From Sphingomonadaceae bacterium (GTDB lineage: Bacteria > Pseudomonadota > Alphaproteobacteria > Sphingomonadales > Sphingomonadaceae): 15,652 nt of DNA. The stretch spans positions 1-15,652 of the forward strand of contig CANFIV010000005.1 of NCBI GenBank assembly GCA_947446935.1, given 5' to 3'. Below, piece by piece: positions 6,207-13,866 of this stretch; position 1 is the stretch's first letter, and every line of letters starts with the position of its first letter. The notes under the pieces were generated by a model. The model saw only the letters and a list, made by a program, of their open reading frames with translations, did not search any database and was not told where the DNA came from. The translations under genes were made by a program, and so were the position numbers.

Positions 6207-7328
6207 TCAGTACTTGCCCCAGACGAACTTGCTCGAAAGCGCGAAGTTCCACACCGAACCCACGACAATCCCTACGATTGCCGCCGGATAGGCATGGAAG
6301 CCCATGCGCATCAGTGCGGCGCCCGCGCCGACATTGGCGAGCAGGCCGACCGAGCAGGTCATCGCGAACTTGGCCCAGCCGCGCAGTAGCGGCACAAAGC
6401 CGCGCAGGCGCTTGTCGGCATATGTCAGCTCATTGTTGAGCATGAAGTTGAAGCTCATCGCCACGACGGCCGCAGAAGTCTGGGCAATGATGAACTCCGT
6501 CTGCGCCGACCAGTTGCTGTAGAGCACTTCCTGGCCCAGCGCGGAGAGCACCGAGGCCAGCACGGCCATATGCACGATCACGCCGAGGCCGCCGATCGTG
6601 CCGAACAGCGCAAAGCGCGTCGGAATGATGCGGCCGAGCCACTTGTCGTAGAGACCGATCAGAAACTCGAACACCACAGTGCGATCAAGCTTGGATTCGC
6701 CTTCGGCGCGGGCGGCAAAATTCAATGGGAACTCCTTGACCCTGAGCGGCGCATCGACCGTCGCCAGGATATCGAGCAGGATCTTGAAGCCCACGCCCGA
6801 AAGCCGATGCGCATCCGCGCGCAGCGTCTCGGCGCGGAGCATGAAGTATCCGCTCATCGGATCGGAAAGCTGCACGCCGGTCACGCGCCGTGCGATGCGG
6901 TTGGCAAGGCCCGAGGCCTTGACCCGGTCGGGCCGACCCCAAGCTTCGGTGCTCGCGCCCTCGGCAAAGCGTGAGGCATAGGCGACATCGTAGTCGCCGC
7001 TCATGACCGCCTCGTACATTCCGGGCAGCAGTGCGGGATCATGCTGGTGATCGGCGTCCATTACCGCGACCACGGGAGCGGCGGTGGCGCACATGCCTTC
7101 GATCGCGGCAGAGGCCAGGCCGCGTCGGCCAATCCGCTCCAGCACGCGCACGCGCGGATCGTCGCGGCCGATGCGGCGCGCCTCTTCGGCGGTGCCGTCG
7201 GGGCTGTTGTCGTCGACGAAGATCGCTTCCCAAGCGATGCCCTGAAGCGCGGCGTCAAGCCGCTCGACCATGGGCGCAATGTTCTTGCGTTCGTTGAACG
7301 TGGGCAGGATGACAGCGAGCTGAAGCAT
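6207..7328 (-). CDS. Polyprenyl-phosphate sugar synthase-like GT2 fused to GtrA membrane domain
   Basis: A 373-residue two-domain protein. The N-terminal GT2 domain (about 1-235) resembles dolichol-phosphate mannose synthase: ILPTFNERKNI (7-17), FVDDNSPDGT (37-46), the metal and nucleotide-binding MDADHQHDP (90-98), YASRFAEG (117-124), SDPMSGYFMLR (155-165) and GESKLDR (210-216). It should transfer a hexose from a nucleotide sugar to polyprenyl phosphate on the cytoplasmic side. The C-terminal GtrA-like domain (about 238-373) has four hydrophobic segments, FNFMLNNELTY and the terminal VWNFALSSKFVWGKY. It may help flip or present the lipid-linked sugar. The start lies 11 nt after the leuB stop and has no clear ribosome binding site, suggesting coupling to leuB. 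It converges on the GT39 gene. Exact sugar unknown. Confidence 0.9.
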   Translation of the reverse strand: MLQLAVILPTFNERKNIAPMVERLDAALQGIAWEAIFVDDNSPDGTAEEARRIGRDDPRVRVLERIGRRGLASAAIEGMCATAAPVVAVMDADHQHDPALLPGMYEAVMSGDYDVAYASRFAEGASTEAWGRPDRVKASGLANRIARRVTGVQLSDPMSGYFMLRAETLRADAHRLSGVGFKILLDILATVDAPLRVKEFPLNFAARAEGESKLDRTVVFEFLIGLYDKWLGRIIPTRFALFGTIGGLGVIVHMAVLASVLSALGQEVLYSNWSAQTEFIIAQTSAAVVAMSFNFMLNNELTYADKRLRGFVPLLRGWAKFAMTCSVGLLANVGAGAALMRMGFHAYPAAIVGIVVGSVWNFALSSKFVWGKY

Positions 7329-7339
7329 GACCGGCGCGC

Positions 7340-8395
7340 TTACAGCCTTGCGAGCACCGCGTCACCAATTTCTGTCGTGCCCGCGCTTCCGCCCAGATCG
7401 CGGCCCAGCACGCCATCGGAAAGCGTGCGCGCCACGGCAGCTTCGATGCGGTCTGCGGCATCGGCAAGACCAAGCGAATGGCGCAGCAGCATGGCGGCGG
7501 AAAGGATCGTGGCGATCGGATTGGCGAGGCCCTTGCCGGCAATATCCGGGGCCGAGCCGTGGATCGGCTCATAGAGCCCGAACGTGCCGTACTGCGTCTG
7601 CCGCGCGCCGAGCGAGGCCGAGGCGAGCAGGCCGATCGACCCGACGCACATGCTGGCCTGATCGGAGAGGATATCGCCGAACAGGTTCCCGGTAACGACA
7701 ACATCGAATTGCCCCGGGCTCTTCACCAGCTGCATCGCGGCGTTATCGACATACATGTGTTCGAGCGCGACATCGGGGTACTCGGCGCTCACTTCGATCA
7801 CCACATCCCGCCATAGCTGCGAAGTTTCGAGCACATTGGCCTTGTCGACCGAGCACAGCCGGCCGTTTCTTCCTTGCGCGGCGCGGAACCCGATATGCGC
7901 GATGCGGCGCACTTCGCTCTCGCTGTACGACATGATGTCATACCCTTCGCGCTCGCCCGAAGCGGTGGTGCGGAAGCCCTTCTCACCGAAATAGACGTCG
8001 CCGTTGAGCTCGCGCACGATCAGAAGATCAATTGCGGAGGCGACTTCGCTGCGCAGTGCGGAGTGACCCTCAAGGCCGGCAAAGACTTTGGCCGGGCGCA
8101 GATTGGCGAACAAGGTCAGCGCCTTGCGCAGGCCAAGGATCGCCTGCTCGGGCCGCAGGTGCCGCTCCAGCGAATCGCAGGAGGGATCACCCACAGCGCC
8201 GAACAGGATCCCGTCCGATGCTTCGGCGATGGCGAGCGTTTCGGGGGGCAACGGATGGCCAGTTGCGTGATAGGCCGCGCCGCCGACGAGAGCATCGGCG
8301 CGGTCGATCGGCAATTCCAAGGCGTCGAGCACGCGCAGCGCCTCGTGCGTGACTTCGGGGCCGATGCCATCGCCTGGCAAGACTGCAATCTTCAT
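7340..8395 (-). CDS. leuB: 3-isopropylmalate dehydrogenase
   Basis: A 351-residue NAD-dependent beta-decarboxylating dehydrogenase for the third step of leucine synthesis. It converts (2R,3S)-3-isopropylmalate to 2-oxoisocaproate with release of CO2. Visible motifs are [10 protein letters not shown] (6-15), Arg90 and Arg100, [14 protein letters not shown] (127-140) with Arg128 and Tyr135, [16 protein letters not shown] (184-199) with Lys185, and [11 protein letters not shown] (214-224) with Asp217. [20 protein letters not shown] (236-255) holds Asp241 and Asp245; [16 protein letters not shown] (274-289) is the NAD-side loop. YFGEKG distinguishes it from isocitrate and tartrate dehydrogenases. 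GAGGA lies about 8 nt upstream of the ATG. It is 18 nt after recO and 11 nt before the GT2-GtrA gene, so the three are probably co-transcribed. leuA, leuC and leuD are not in the window. Confidence 0.96.
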   Translation of the reverse strand: MKIAVLPGDGIGPEVTHEALRVLDALELPIDRADALVGGAAYHATGHPLPPETLAIAEASDGILFGAVGDPSCDSLERHLRPEQAILGLRKALTLFANLRPAKVFAGLEGHSALRSEVASAIDLLIVRELNGDVYFGEKGFRTTASGEREGYDIMSYSESEVRRIAHIGFRAAQGRNGRLCSVDKANVLETSQLWRDVVIEVSAEYPDVALEHMYVDNAAMQLVKSPGQFDVVVTGNLFGDILSDQASMCVGSIGLLASASLGARQTQYGTFGLYEPIHGSAPDIAGKGLANPIATILSAAMLLRHSLGLADAADRIEAAVARTLSDGVLGRDLGGSAGTTEIGDAVLARL

Positions 8396-8413
8396 GGAAC
8401 TATCCTCAAGCCA

Positions 8414-9028
8414 TCAATTCTCGGTGCCGCCGATCCGCCTCAGCCGATCGAGCAGGATCGCGCGCGCCGCCATACCATCGCGGCGCGGATCGGCAAGCAG
8501 GCGGTTGCCGATGGCCAGGCCTTGCCGATCGAGCCGCGCGATCAGGCGGTCCCACGGCTCGTCCGGTGGCGGGGCGGGCGCATTTCCATAGCCCAGTTCG
8601 CGCAGCAGAAGCACTTCGAATGCCGCCAGTGCGCGCGCCCAGCCCCGCGCCGAGGGCGCATGGCAGATCGCATCGAGCAGCGCTTCGAGCGCGCTGTGGA
8701 GCGGGGGAAAGGGCTGGCCTTCGGGCAGTGTCAGCGCAGTAAGTGTTGTGGCCCAGCCGATTCCCGCGCTGGCGAGCGGTTCGGCCAGCCAAGGGCCCCG
8801 GCTGGTGACAAGTTCGAGGCGGACCGAAGCAAGCTGGCTGTCGGATCGTGCGCGAAGTTCGGCCTCGACGAGATTGCCAGGGATCAGCACCGGCCGCAGC
8901 GTGCGGCCGCGCGCACCCGCTACATAGCCGGCCACAAGGCCATGATCGGCTGTGAGCAGGCGAACTACTGCGCCATGCTCGCCGTGCGCGCGCGCGGCGC
9001 AGAGAATAGCGGGGGCGCGGATCAGCAT
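8414..9028 (-). CDS. recO: DNA repair protein RecO
   Basis: A 204-residue RecO protein, which anneals single-stranded DNA and, with RecR, helps load RecA at gaps (RecFOR pathway). The N-terminal OB-fold starts MLIRAPAILCAARAHGEHGA, followed by VRLLTADHGLVAGYVAGARG (22-41), a typical RecO signature. The central helical region contains ALAAFEVLLLRELGYG, matching the conserved LRxFExxLLxxLGY element. Length is slightly short for the family, and no Cys4 zinc site is visible. The frame is open upstream to 9127, but those residues overlap the apaG leader and are not RecO-like, so the ATG at 9028 is chosen. No clear ribosome binding site precedes it. First gene of the probable recO-leuB-GT2/GtrA run and divergent from apaG. 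Confidence 0.92.
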   Translation of the reverse strand: MLIRAPAILCAARAHGEHGAVVRLLTADHGLVAGYVAGARGRTLRPVLIPGNLVEAELRARSDSQLASVRLELVTSRGPWLAEPLASAGIGWATTLTALTLPEGQPFPPLHSALEALLDAICHAPSARGWARALAAFEVLLLRELGYGNAPAPPPDEPWDRLIARLDRQGLAIGNRLLADPRRDGMAARAILLDRLRRIGGTEN

Positions 9029-9129
9029 GTCAGGGCAGTTGTGCGGCTTATCGCGGTCCGCCGCAAGCGGCCAGAATGGTTGGTGGAATCCCCGTTGGAT
9101 CTGAGAGCGATCTGGAGTACTTTGCATCC

Positions 9130-9528
9130 ATGAAGCAGCTTTTCCAGCATGCCGCCATTACGGATGGGGTGACGGTTCGCGTCGCGGTGAACTTCCTGCC
9201 TGAGCAGTCGCGCGTCGAGGCGGGCAAGTGGTTCTGGGTCTATCACATCCGGATCGAGAACGGCGGCGATCAGCCGGTGCGCCTCCTGACACGCCACTGG
9301 CGCATCACCGACGGGCGCGGCCTGATCAACTTTGTCGACGGCGATGGCGTTGTGGGCGAGCAGCCCCTGCTCGCACCGGGCGCTGCGCACGACTATGTGT
9401 CCGGCTGTCCGCTCGGCACGCCGCATGGCAGCATGGAAGGGCACTACACGATGCAACGGGCCGATGGCTCGATGATCGATGTGGCGATACCCTATTTCCC
9501 GCTCGCCGCCCCGGCCACGGCGAATTAG
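9130..9528 (+). CDS. apaG: ApaG domain protein
   Basis: A 132-residue ApaG protein (DUF525), a small single-domain protein with a fibronectin type III-like fold, genetically linked to Co2+ resistance and Mg2+ transport in enterobacteria; its biochemical role is unsettled. Conserved features are LLTRHWRITDGRGLINFVDG (52-71), GDGVVGEQPLLAPG (71-84), YVSGCPLGTPHGSMEGHYTM (89-108) and the C-terminal IPYFPL. Length matches the family. The start at 9130 gives the expected N-terminus MKQLFQHAAITDGVTVRV; GGAG at 9114-9117 lies 12 nt upstream, a rather long spacing. An in-frame ATG at 9076 would add 18 residues and is less likely. The LysR-type gene begins 16 nt downstream and may share the transcript. 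Confidence 0.95.
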   Translation: MKQLFQHAAITDGVTVRVAVNFLPEQSRVEAGKWFWVYHIRIENGGDQPVRLLTRHWRITDGRGLINFVDGDGVVGEQPLLAPGAAHDYVSGCPLGTPHGSMEGHYTMQRADGSMIDVAIPYFPLAAPATAN

Positions 9529-9544
9529 GTCTGCGGCATAAGCC

Positions 9545-10369
9545 ATGAAGCGGACCCATCTGCCGCTCAACGGCCTGCGCGTGCTGGACGCAGCGGCGCG
9601 GCATCTCTCGTTCACCCGCGCCGCTGACGAACTGGCGGTGACCCCGGCGGCGGTCGGCCAGCAAATCCGCGCGCTGGAAGATCTGCTTGGCGTGGTGCTG
9701 TTCCGCCGCACGACCAAGGGGCTCGTCCTCACCGACGAGGCCAGCGCCGGGCTCGATGCGATCCGCGAAGGCTTCCTGCGCTTCGAGGAAGGCGTGCAGG
9801 CAATGCAGGCGGGACAATCGAGCCATGTCTACACCGTGGCGTGCCCGCGCGATTTCTTTGCGACGTGGCTGTCCCCGCGCCTCGCGGCGTTCCGCACGGC
9901 CAATCCTGCCATGCGCTTCGCACTGGTGGGCACCGATGGTGATATCGATTTTACCGAGGCAAATCTCAATCTTGCGGTGCGCTGGGCTGAAGGCCCCGGT
10001 GACCTTGAAGGGATCGCCCTGGGCGAGCCGCTAACCCAGATCATCGGCGCTCCCGGTGCTGGCCCAGGTTCAGGCGAGGATGCGCCGTGGATTGGCTGGC
10101 CGGGTGACCCCGCGCCCGAGGGTGAGGCGCGCGAGACGCAGTTTTCGGTCGGTGATGCCGGCACCGCGATCAGCGCAGCGGCAGCCGGTCTCGGCAAGGC
10201 ACGCGTACCGGCCATGCTGGCGGAAGGGGCGATTGCCTCCGGCCGGGTTGCCGCCCTTGGGCCGCCAGAGCCGGGCCGCAGGGCCTATTGGCTCGTCGCG
10301 CCGCTGCCGCAATGGCGGCAGAAAAAAGTCAGGGCACTGGTGGCCGCCCTGACCGAGGCCACCGCTTGA
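9545..10369 (+). CDS. LysR-type transcriptional regulator, GcvA-like, short effector domain
   Basis: A 274-residue regulator. The N-terminal winged helix-turn-helix (about 6-64) reads LPLNGLRVLDAAARHLSFTR, AADELAVTPAAVGQQIRALE and LFRRTTKGLVLTDEA, characteristic of the GcvA subgroup of LysR proteins. A linker helix (about 65-90) follows. The periplasmic-binding-like effector domain (about 92-270) includes YTVACPRDFFATWLSPRLAA and AVRWAEG. At about 180 residues it is shorter than usual, with a compact Gly/Pro-rich stretch (APGAGPGSGEDAPW) in the middle. Target genes and ligand are not evident; no divergently transcribed partner is adjacent, unlike the classic LysR arrangement. It follows apaG on the same strand. 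A dyad lies directly after its stop. Confidence 0.88.
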   Translation: MKRTHLPLNGLRVLDAAARHLSFTRAADELAVTPAAVGQQIRALEDLLGVVLFRRTTKGLVLTDEASAGLDAIREGFLRFEEGVQAMQAGQSSHVYTVACPRDFFATWLSPRLAAFRTANPAMRFALVGTDGDIDFTEANLNLAVRWAEGPGDLEGIALGEPLTQIIGAPGAGPGSGEDAPWIGWPGDPAPEGEARETQFSVGDAGTAISAAAAGLGKARVPAMLAEGAIASGRVAALGPPEPGRRAYWLVAPLPQWRQKKVRALVAALTEATA

Positions 10370-10402
10370 CTCTGCGCTGCCCCCTATAAGGGCCGCAGCG
10401 CA
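10366..10402 (+). promoter_or_regulatory. Dyad after the LysR gene containing TTGACT and TATAAG
   Basis: TGCGCTGC (10373-10380) is perfectly complementary to GCAGCGCA (10395-10402). The inner bases allow three more G-C pairs flanking TATAA. This begins 3 bp after the LysR stop codon and could be its terminator, though no T run follows. TTGACT (10366-10371) and TATAAG (10385-10390) also look like promoter boxes for the downstream GGDEF-EAL gene. Their 13-bp spacing is too short for a standard sigma-70 promoter, so this reading is weak. The remaining gap to 10508 has no other feature I can support. Confidence 0.3.
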
Positions 10403-10508
10403 CACCTGACCGTAACATCCGATCCGATCAGGAAATTCGGTACTTTCGGCCCAATTCAACCGACCGCTATTGAGAGGGTGTTAACCCCCATAGTCGTAAA
10501 CCGCCGCG

Positions 10509-12500
10509 ATGGTATTTGGCGGTTCTCTTCCCGGTTTGCGCGCGCGAGTGCAACGCTGGCTGCGCTGCAGCTCCAGCAGCCTGCGCCGCCTTGGCCGCCA
10601 TTGGCGGCAGCGGCCGGGCGATGCCTTCACCCATGCTTATGCGATAAGCGTGTCGCACCGCGCGCCACTGCTCTACCTTGTGGTCATCTTCAACACCTCG
10701 CTGATCTCGCTGCGCTTCCTTGGCACGGCCCCTCTCGTACTTATCGCTTTCGCCCCGGCCATGGCCATCCTGGCGGGGTTTCGCGCGCTCTATTGGCGAC
10801 CCTCCCGCGTGGCGCGTCGGCCGGTTGACCTATTGCGACAGGATCTCCAGGCGATGGGACGGCTCGGCGGTTGGGCCGCGCTTCTGATCGTGGCGTGGTC
10901 GTTGGCGCTCTATCCTTATGGTGATGTCAGCCAGCGCGCGCTGATCCACTTCGTGATGGCCGTCACGATGTTTTCCGCGATCCTTGGCATGGCCTATTCT
11001 CCGCAGACCGCGCTCCGCCTCGCGATGGCGTTCACTTTGCCGTGGAGCCTGTTCCTTCTGGTGACCGGGCAACCGAACGCGGTGTTCATCACGCTGGTGC
11101 AGCTCTTCGTAACCGGCATTCTGCTGGCGATGACGCATGCCCAGCACCGTGATTTCGTGCGGCTCGAACTGTCACGCCAGCTTCTGGTGCGGCGTGAGGA
11201 GCAGACTGCCGAACTGGCCAGCGCCCATTACCGGCAGGCGACAGTCGACCACCTGACCGGGGGCAAGAACCGCCGCGCCATCCTTGCCTGCCTTGAGGAG
11301 CATCTGGACGGGCCCGAAGGCGCGGCGCGGCCGTGGCTTGCTCTGTTCGATCTCGATGGATTCAAACACATCAACGATACGTATGGGCATGCCGCAGGCG
11401 ATCATGTTCTGCGCACGGTCAGCATGCGAATCGGCTTGGCCCGGGGCGTTACTGCGCATGGGCGGCTTGGTGGAGACGAGTTCGCGATCCTCTTCGACGC
11501 CGACTTTGATACGGATGCGGTGTTGGCAGCGGCGCGCACGCTCTCATCCGAGATTCGTGAACCCATCAGCCATAATGGTGCCACGCTGAGGTTGTGCGGC
11601 TCCATGGGGTTGCACCGGGTTCAGGGGCCGTCGGTTTCCACCTGCCTCGAACGCGCCGACGCCGCGCTCTACAAGGCCAAGGAGCTCGGTGACGGGGCCA
11701 TCGTGCCGTTCGGTCCCAACGACGAGATCGAACTGCAGCGCCGGATCGCGGTCACGCGGCAGTTCAACGATTGCGCACTGCAGGACCGCTTGCGGCTGCT
11801 CTACCAGCCGATCTTCGACTACCGGACAATGCGGGTGGTCGGCATGGAAGCGCTCGCCCGCTGGTCGCCCGATGGCATCGAATGGCAGACGCCGGGCGAA
11901 TTCCTTCCGGTCGCGGACGCTACCGGGCGCACGGGCGAACTCACTCGCCTGGTGCTCGCGCGGGCGCTGGCAGAGTGCCGGCCACGGGAAACCGGGCTTG
12001 AGGTTTCCATCAATCTTGCCGCGCGAGATGTGGTCCGGGAAGGGCTGGCCGAGACGATAGCCGCGATCGTTGCGGAGGCGGGTGAAGATCCCTCCTCGGT
12101 CGTGCTCGAAGTAACCGAACGCTCGCTCCAGCTCGATCCCAAACGCGCCGCCGCGCAGCTTCACGCCTTCCGCGCGATAGGCTTTCGCATCGCGCTCGAC
12201 GATTTCGGAGCCGGATGGTCGAGCCTTTCGCAACTCCGCGACCTGCCATTTGACCGGATCAAGCTTGACCGCGTGCTCGCCGGTGCGCTCTCAACCGACC
12301 CTGGTGCACGGGCTGTAACCGGAATGATCGTCGCGTTGGCGTGGCAACTCGGCATCGGCTGCTCGATCGAAGGCGTGGAGACCGAGCCGCAAGCCGTCGC
12401 GGCCCGCGCGCTCGGCGTTCACCTCATGCAGGGCTATTATTTTGGCCGTCCCGAAGCGGCTGAAACAGCGCTCAGCGCCTACAAGCGCTTCGTCGCCTGA
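10509..12500 (+). CDS. Membrane-bound GGDEF-EAL cyclic di-GMP enzyme
   Basis: A 663-residue protein combining diguanylate cyclase and c-di-GMP phosphodiesterase domains. About six membrane segments lie between residues 54 and 209, probably the sensory part; no PAS or GAF domain is seen. A short coiled linker (215-245) leads to GGDEF (about 246-400), with FDLDGFKHINDTYGHAAGD (280-298) and an intact GGDEF at 321-325. The product-inhibition RxxD site is incomplete: Arg312 is kept but Thr315 replaces Asp. The EAL domain (about 410-655) has EAL at 447-449, Asn502, LEVTE with Glu534 and Glu537, Asp564-Asp565 in LDDFGAGWSSL, Lys585 and Glu621, so both activities may be retained. Which dominates cannot be told. 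No strong ribosome binding site precedes the ATG at 10509, so the start is uncertain. Its stop is 13 bp from that of the convergent MFS gene. Confidence 0.93.
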   Translation: MVFGGSLPGLRARVQRWLRCSSSSLRRLGRHWRQRPGDAFTHAYAISVSHRAPLLYLVVIFNTSLISLRFLGTAPLVLIAFAPAMAILAGFRALYWRPSRVARRPVDLLRQDLQAMGRLGGWAALLIVAWSLALYPYGDVSQRALIHFVMAVTMFSAILGMAYSPQTALRLAMAFTLPWSLFLLVTGQPNAVFITLVQLFVTGILLAMTHAQHRDFVRLELSRQLLVRREEQTAELASAHYRQATVDHLTGGKNRRAILACLEEHLDGPEGAARPWLALFDLDGFKHINDTYGHAAGDHVLRTVSMRIGLARGVTAHGRLGGDEFAILFDADFDTDAVLAAARTLSSEIREPISHNGATLRLCGSMGLHRVQGPSVSTCLERADAALYKAKELGDGAIVPFGPNDEIELQRRIAVTRQFNDCALQDRLRLLYQPIFDYRTMRVVGMEALARWSPDGIEWQTPGEFLPVADATGRTGELTRLVLARALAECRPRETGLEVSINLAARDVVREGLAETIAAIVAEAGEDPSSVVLEVTERSLQLDPKRAAAQLHAFRAIGFRIALDDFGAGWSSLSQLRDLPFDRIKLDRVLAGALSTDPGARAVTGMIVALAWQLGIGCSIEGVETEPQAVAARALGVHLMQGYYFGRPEAAETALSAYKRFVA

Positions 12501-12513
12501 TGGCGTATGAACT

Positions 12514-13797
12514 CTAGCAATGCGCGTCGGGGAAGGTGACCTCGCGCCGTGCACCTGGCGGGTTGATGCGGCGGAATAGCCGCCCATGTTCGCTCCACAG
12601 TACCAGCAGCAGGGTTGATATCCCGCAGCCCAGAAAGGCCAACGCCAGCGGCCGCGCGGTGCCGTCATAGGCAAAGCCGAACACAATCCCGAGGCCTGAG
12701 CCGATCACCATGCGCAGGAACGCCTGCACTGAACTTGCCGCGCCTGCCATATGCGGGAAAGCTTGCAGCGAGATCGAGCCGAAGTTGGCGCCGATGAAGC
12801 CAACCATGCAGATGTTGATCGCCATGACCGGCATGAATTCGACAAGAGATTCGTGCGGTCTGCCGGCCAGCCAGACTTGGAGGGCACTCAGCAGGATCGA
12901 GACGAGCACTGCCGTATGCGAAACCCGCCGCGCACCGAACCGCTCGACGATCCGTGAATTGAAGAAGCTGGCAAAGGCCATGCACAGCGCTGTCGCACCG
13001 AAGATCAGCGGGAACATCGTGCCCGCTCCGAAATGCTCGCCGACCAGTTGCTGCGACGAGTTCACGTAGCCGAACAGCGCCCCCATGATGAGGCCGGCCC
13101 CGACCACATACCCGAACGAGGATCGATCCGAAGCGGCGGTGATCATGTTGGTCGCGATCGTGACTGGCTGGATCGGCTGGCGATGGGCGGGGTCGAGTGT
13201 CTCCTCCAGCCGCAGCGCCACCCACAGCGCAACTACCAGCGACATGGCGGCAAGCAGTGCGAAGATCCAGCGCCAGCCGGCCACCAGCAGCACCGCCTGC
13301 CCGATGGTCGGTGCGACCATCGGCACGAGCATGAAAATCACAGAGATGGTCGACATCTGCCGCGCCATGGCATCGCCGCCGTGGCGATCGCGGATGATCG
13401 CGCTTGGCAGCACGGATAGTCCAGCGCTGCCGATGGCCTGTGCTGCGCGCAAGGCGAGCAGCGTCGTGAAATCCTGCACGAGCGCGCAGCCGATCGAGAG
13501 CAAGAGATAGAGCGCAAGGCTCACGAGCAGCACCGGACGGCGGCCATAGCGATCGGCCAACGAGCCGGGGATCAGCGCGCCAAGCCCTGCTGCGATCAGG
13601 AACACGCCCACCACCAGCTGGCGCTGGTTGGGATCGGTGACTTTCAGATCATGCGCGATTTGGCCGAGTGCGGGGAGCATGGCATCGATTGCCAGCGCCT
13701 GCAGCGCCATCGTCATGGCCATGAGCACAATGAATTCGCGCGGCCCCATGCCGCGGGTGGCTTGCGCCGAAAGGTTGACCGTTGAAGGGGAGGACAT
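12514..13797 (-). CDS. MFS exporter, Bcr/CflA drug-resistance family
   Basis: A 427-residue major facilitator superfamily protein with twelve predicted membrane helices, of the Bcr/CflA (DHA1) proton-driven efflux type. The first helix contains LQALAIDAMLPALGQIAHDL (32-51), close to the family's (S/T)xDMYLPALP start with Asp38. Motif A is GSLADRYGRRPVLL (78-91) between helices 2 and 3. Around helix 4, LRAAQAIGSAG gives the conserved Arg, and MVAPTIGQ in helix 5 resembles motif C. Length is normal. Substrate cannot be inferred. The gene is divergent from dinB with 69 bp between starts, which contain the palindrome ATATGCATAT. It is convergent with the GGDEF-EAL gene with no hairpin visible in the 13-bp gap. 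Confidence 0.92.
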   Translation of the reverse strand: MSSPSTVNLSAQATRGMGPREFIVLMAMTMALQALAIDAMLPALGQIAHDLKVTDPNQRQLVVGVFLIAAGLGALIPGSLADRYGRRPVLLVSLALYLLLSIGCALVQDFTTLLALRAAQAIGSAGLSVLPSAIIRDRHGGDAMARQMSTISVIFMLVPMVAPTIGQAVLLVAGWRWIFALLAAMSLVVALWVALRLEETLDPAHRQPIQPVTIATNMITAASDRSSFGYVVGAGLIMGALFGYVNSSQQLVGEHFGAGTMFPLIFGATALCMAFASFFNSRIVERFGARRVSHTAVLVSILLSALQVWLAGRPHESLVEFMPVMAINICMVGFIGANFGSISLQAFPHMAGAASSVQAFLRMVIGSGLGIVFGFAYDGTARPLALAFLGCGISTLLLVLWSEHGRLFRRINPPGARREVTFPDAHC

Positions 13798-13808
13798 AGC
13801 GCCAGCCT

Positions 13809-13818
13809 ATATGCATAT
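13809..13818. promoter_or_regulatory. Perfect palindrome ATATGCATAT in the MFS-dinB divergent gap
   Basis: A 10-bp perfect AT-rich palindrome in an otherwise GC-rich 69-bp divergent gap, 12 bp upstream of the MFS start and 49 bp upstream of the dinB start. It may be an operator, or overlap a -10 element for the MFS gene. No regulator family can be named from it. Confidence 0.3.
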
Positions 13819-13866
13819 CGGCGTGCTGTTCCCAGCGCTTTATGTTGCACTGCGAAAAGGGGTAGG

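Noticed and set aside
7874..9133. 419-codon plus-strand frame opposite leuB and recO
   Set aside because: It runs through two well-supported genes and their gap with no recognisable protein features.
13828..13842. LexA/SOS box upstream of dinB
   Set aside because: One GTTC is present, but the matching GTTC seven bases further is TTTA instead.
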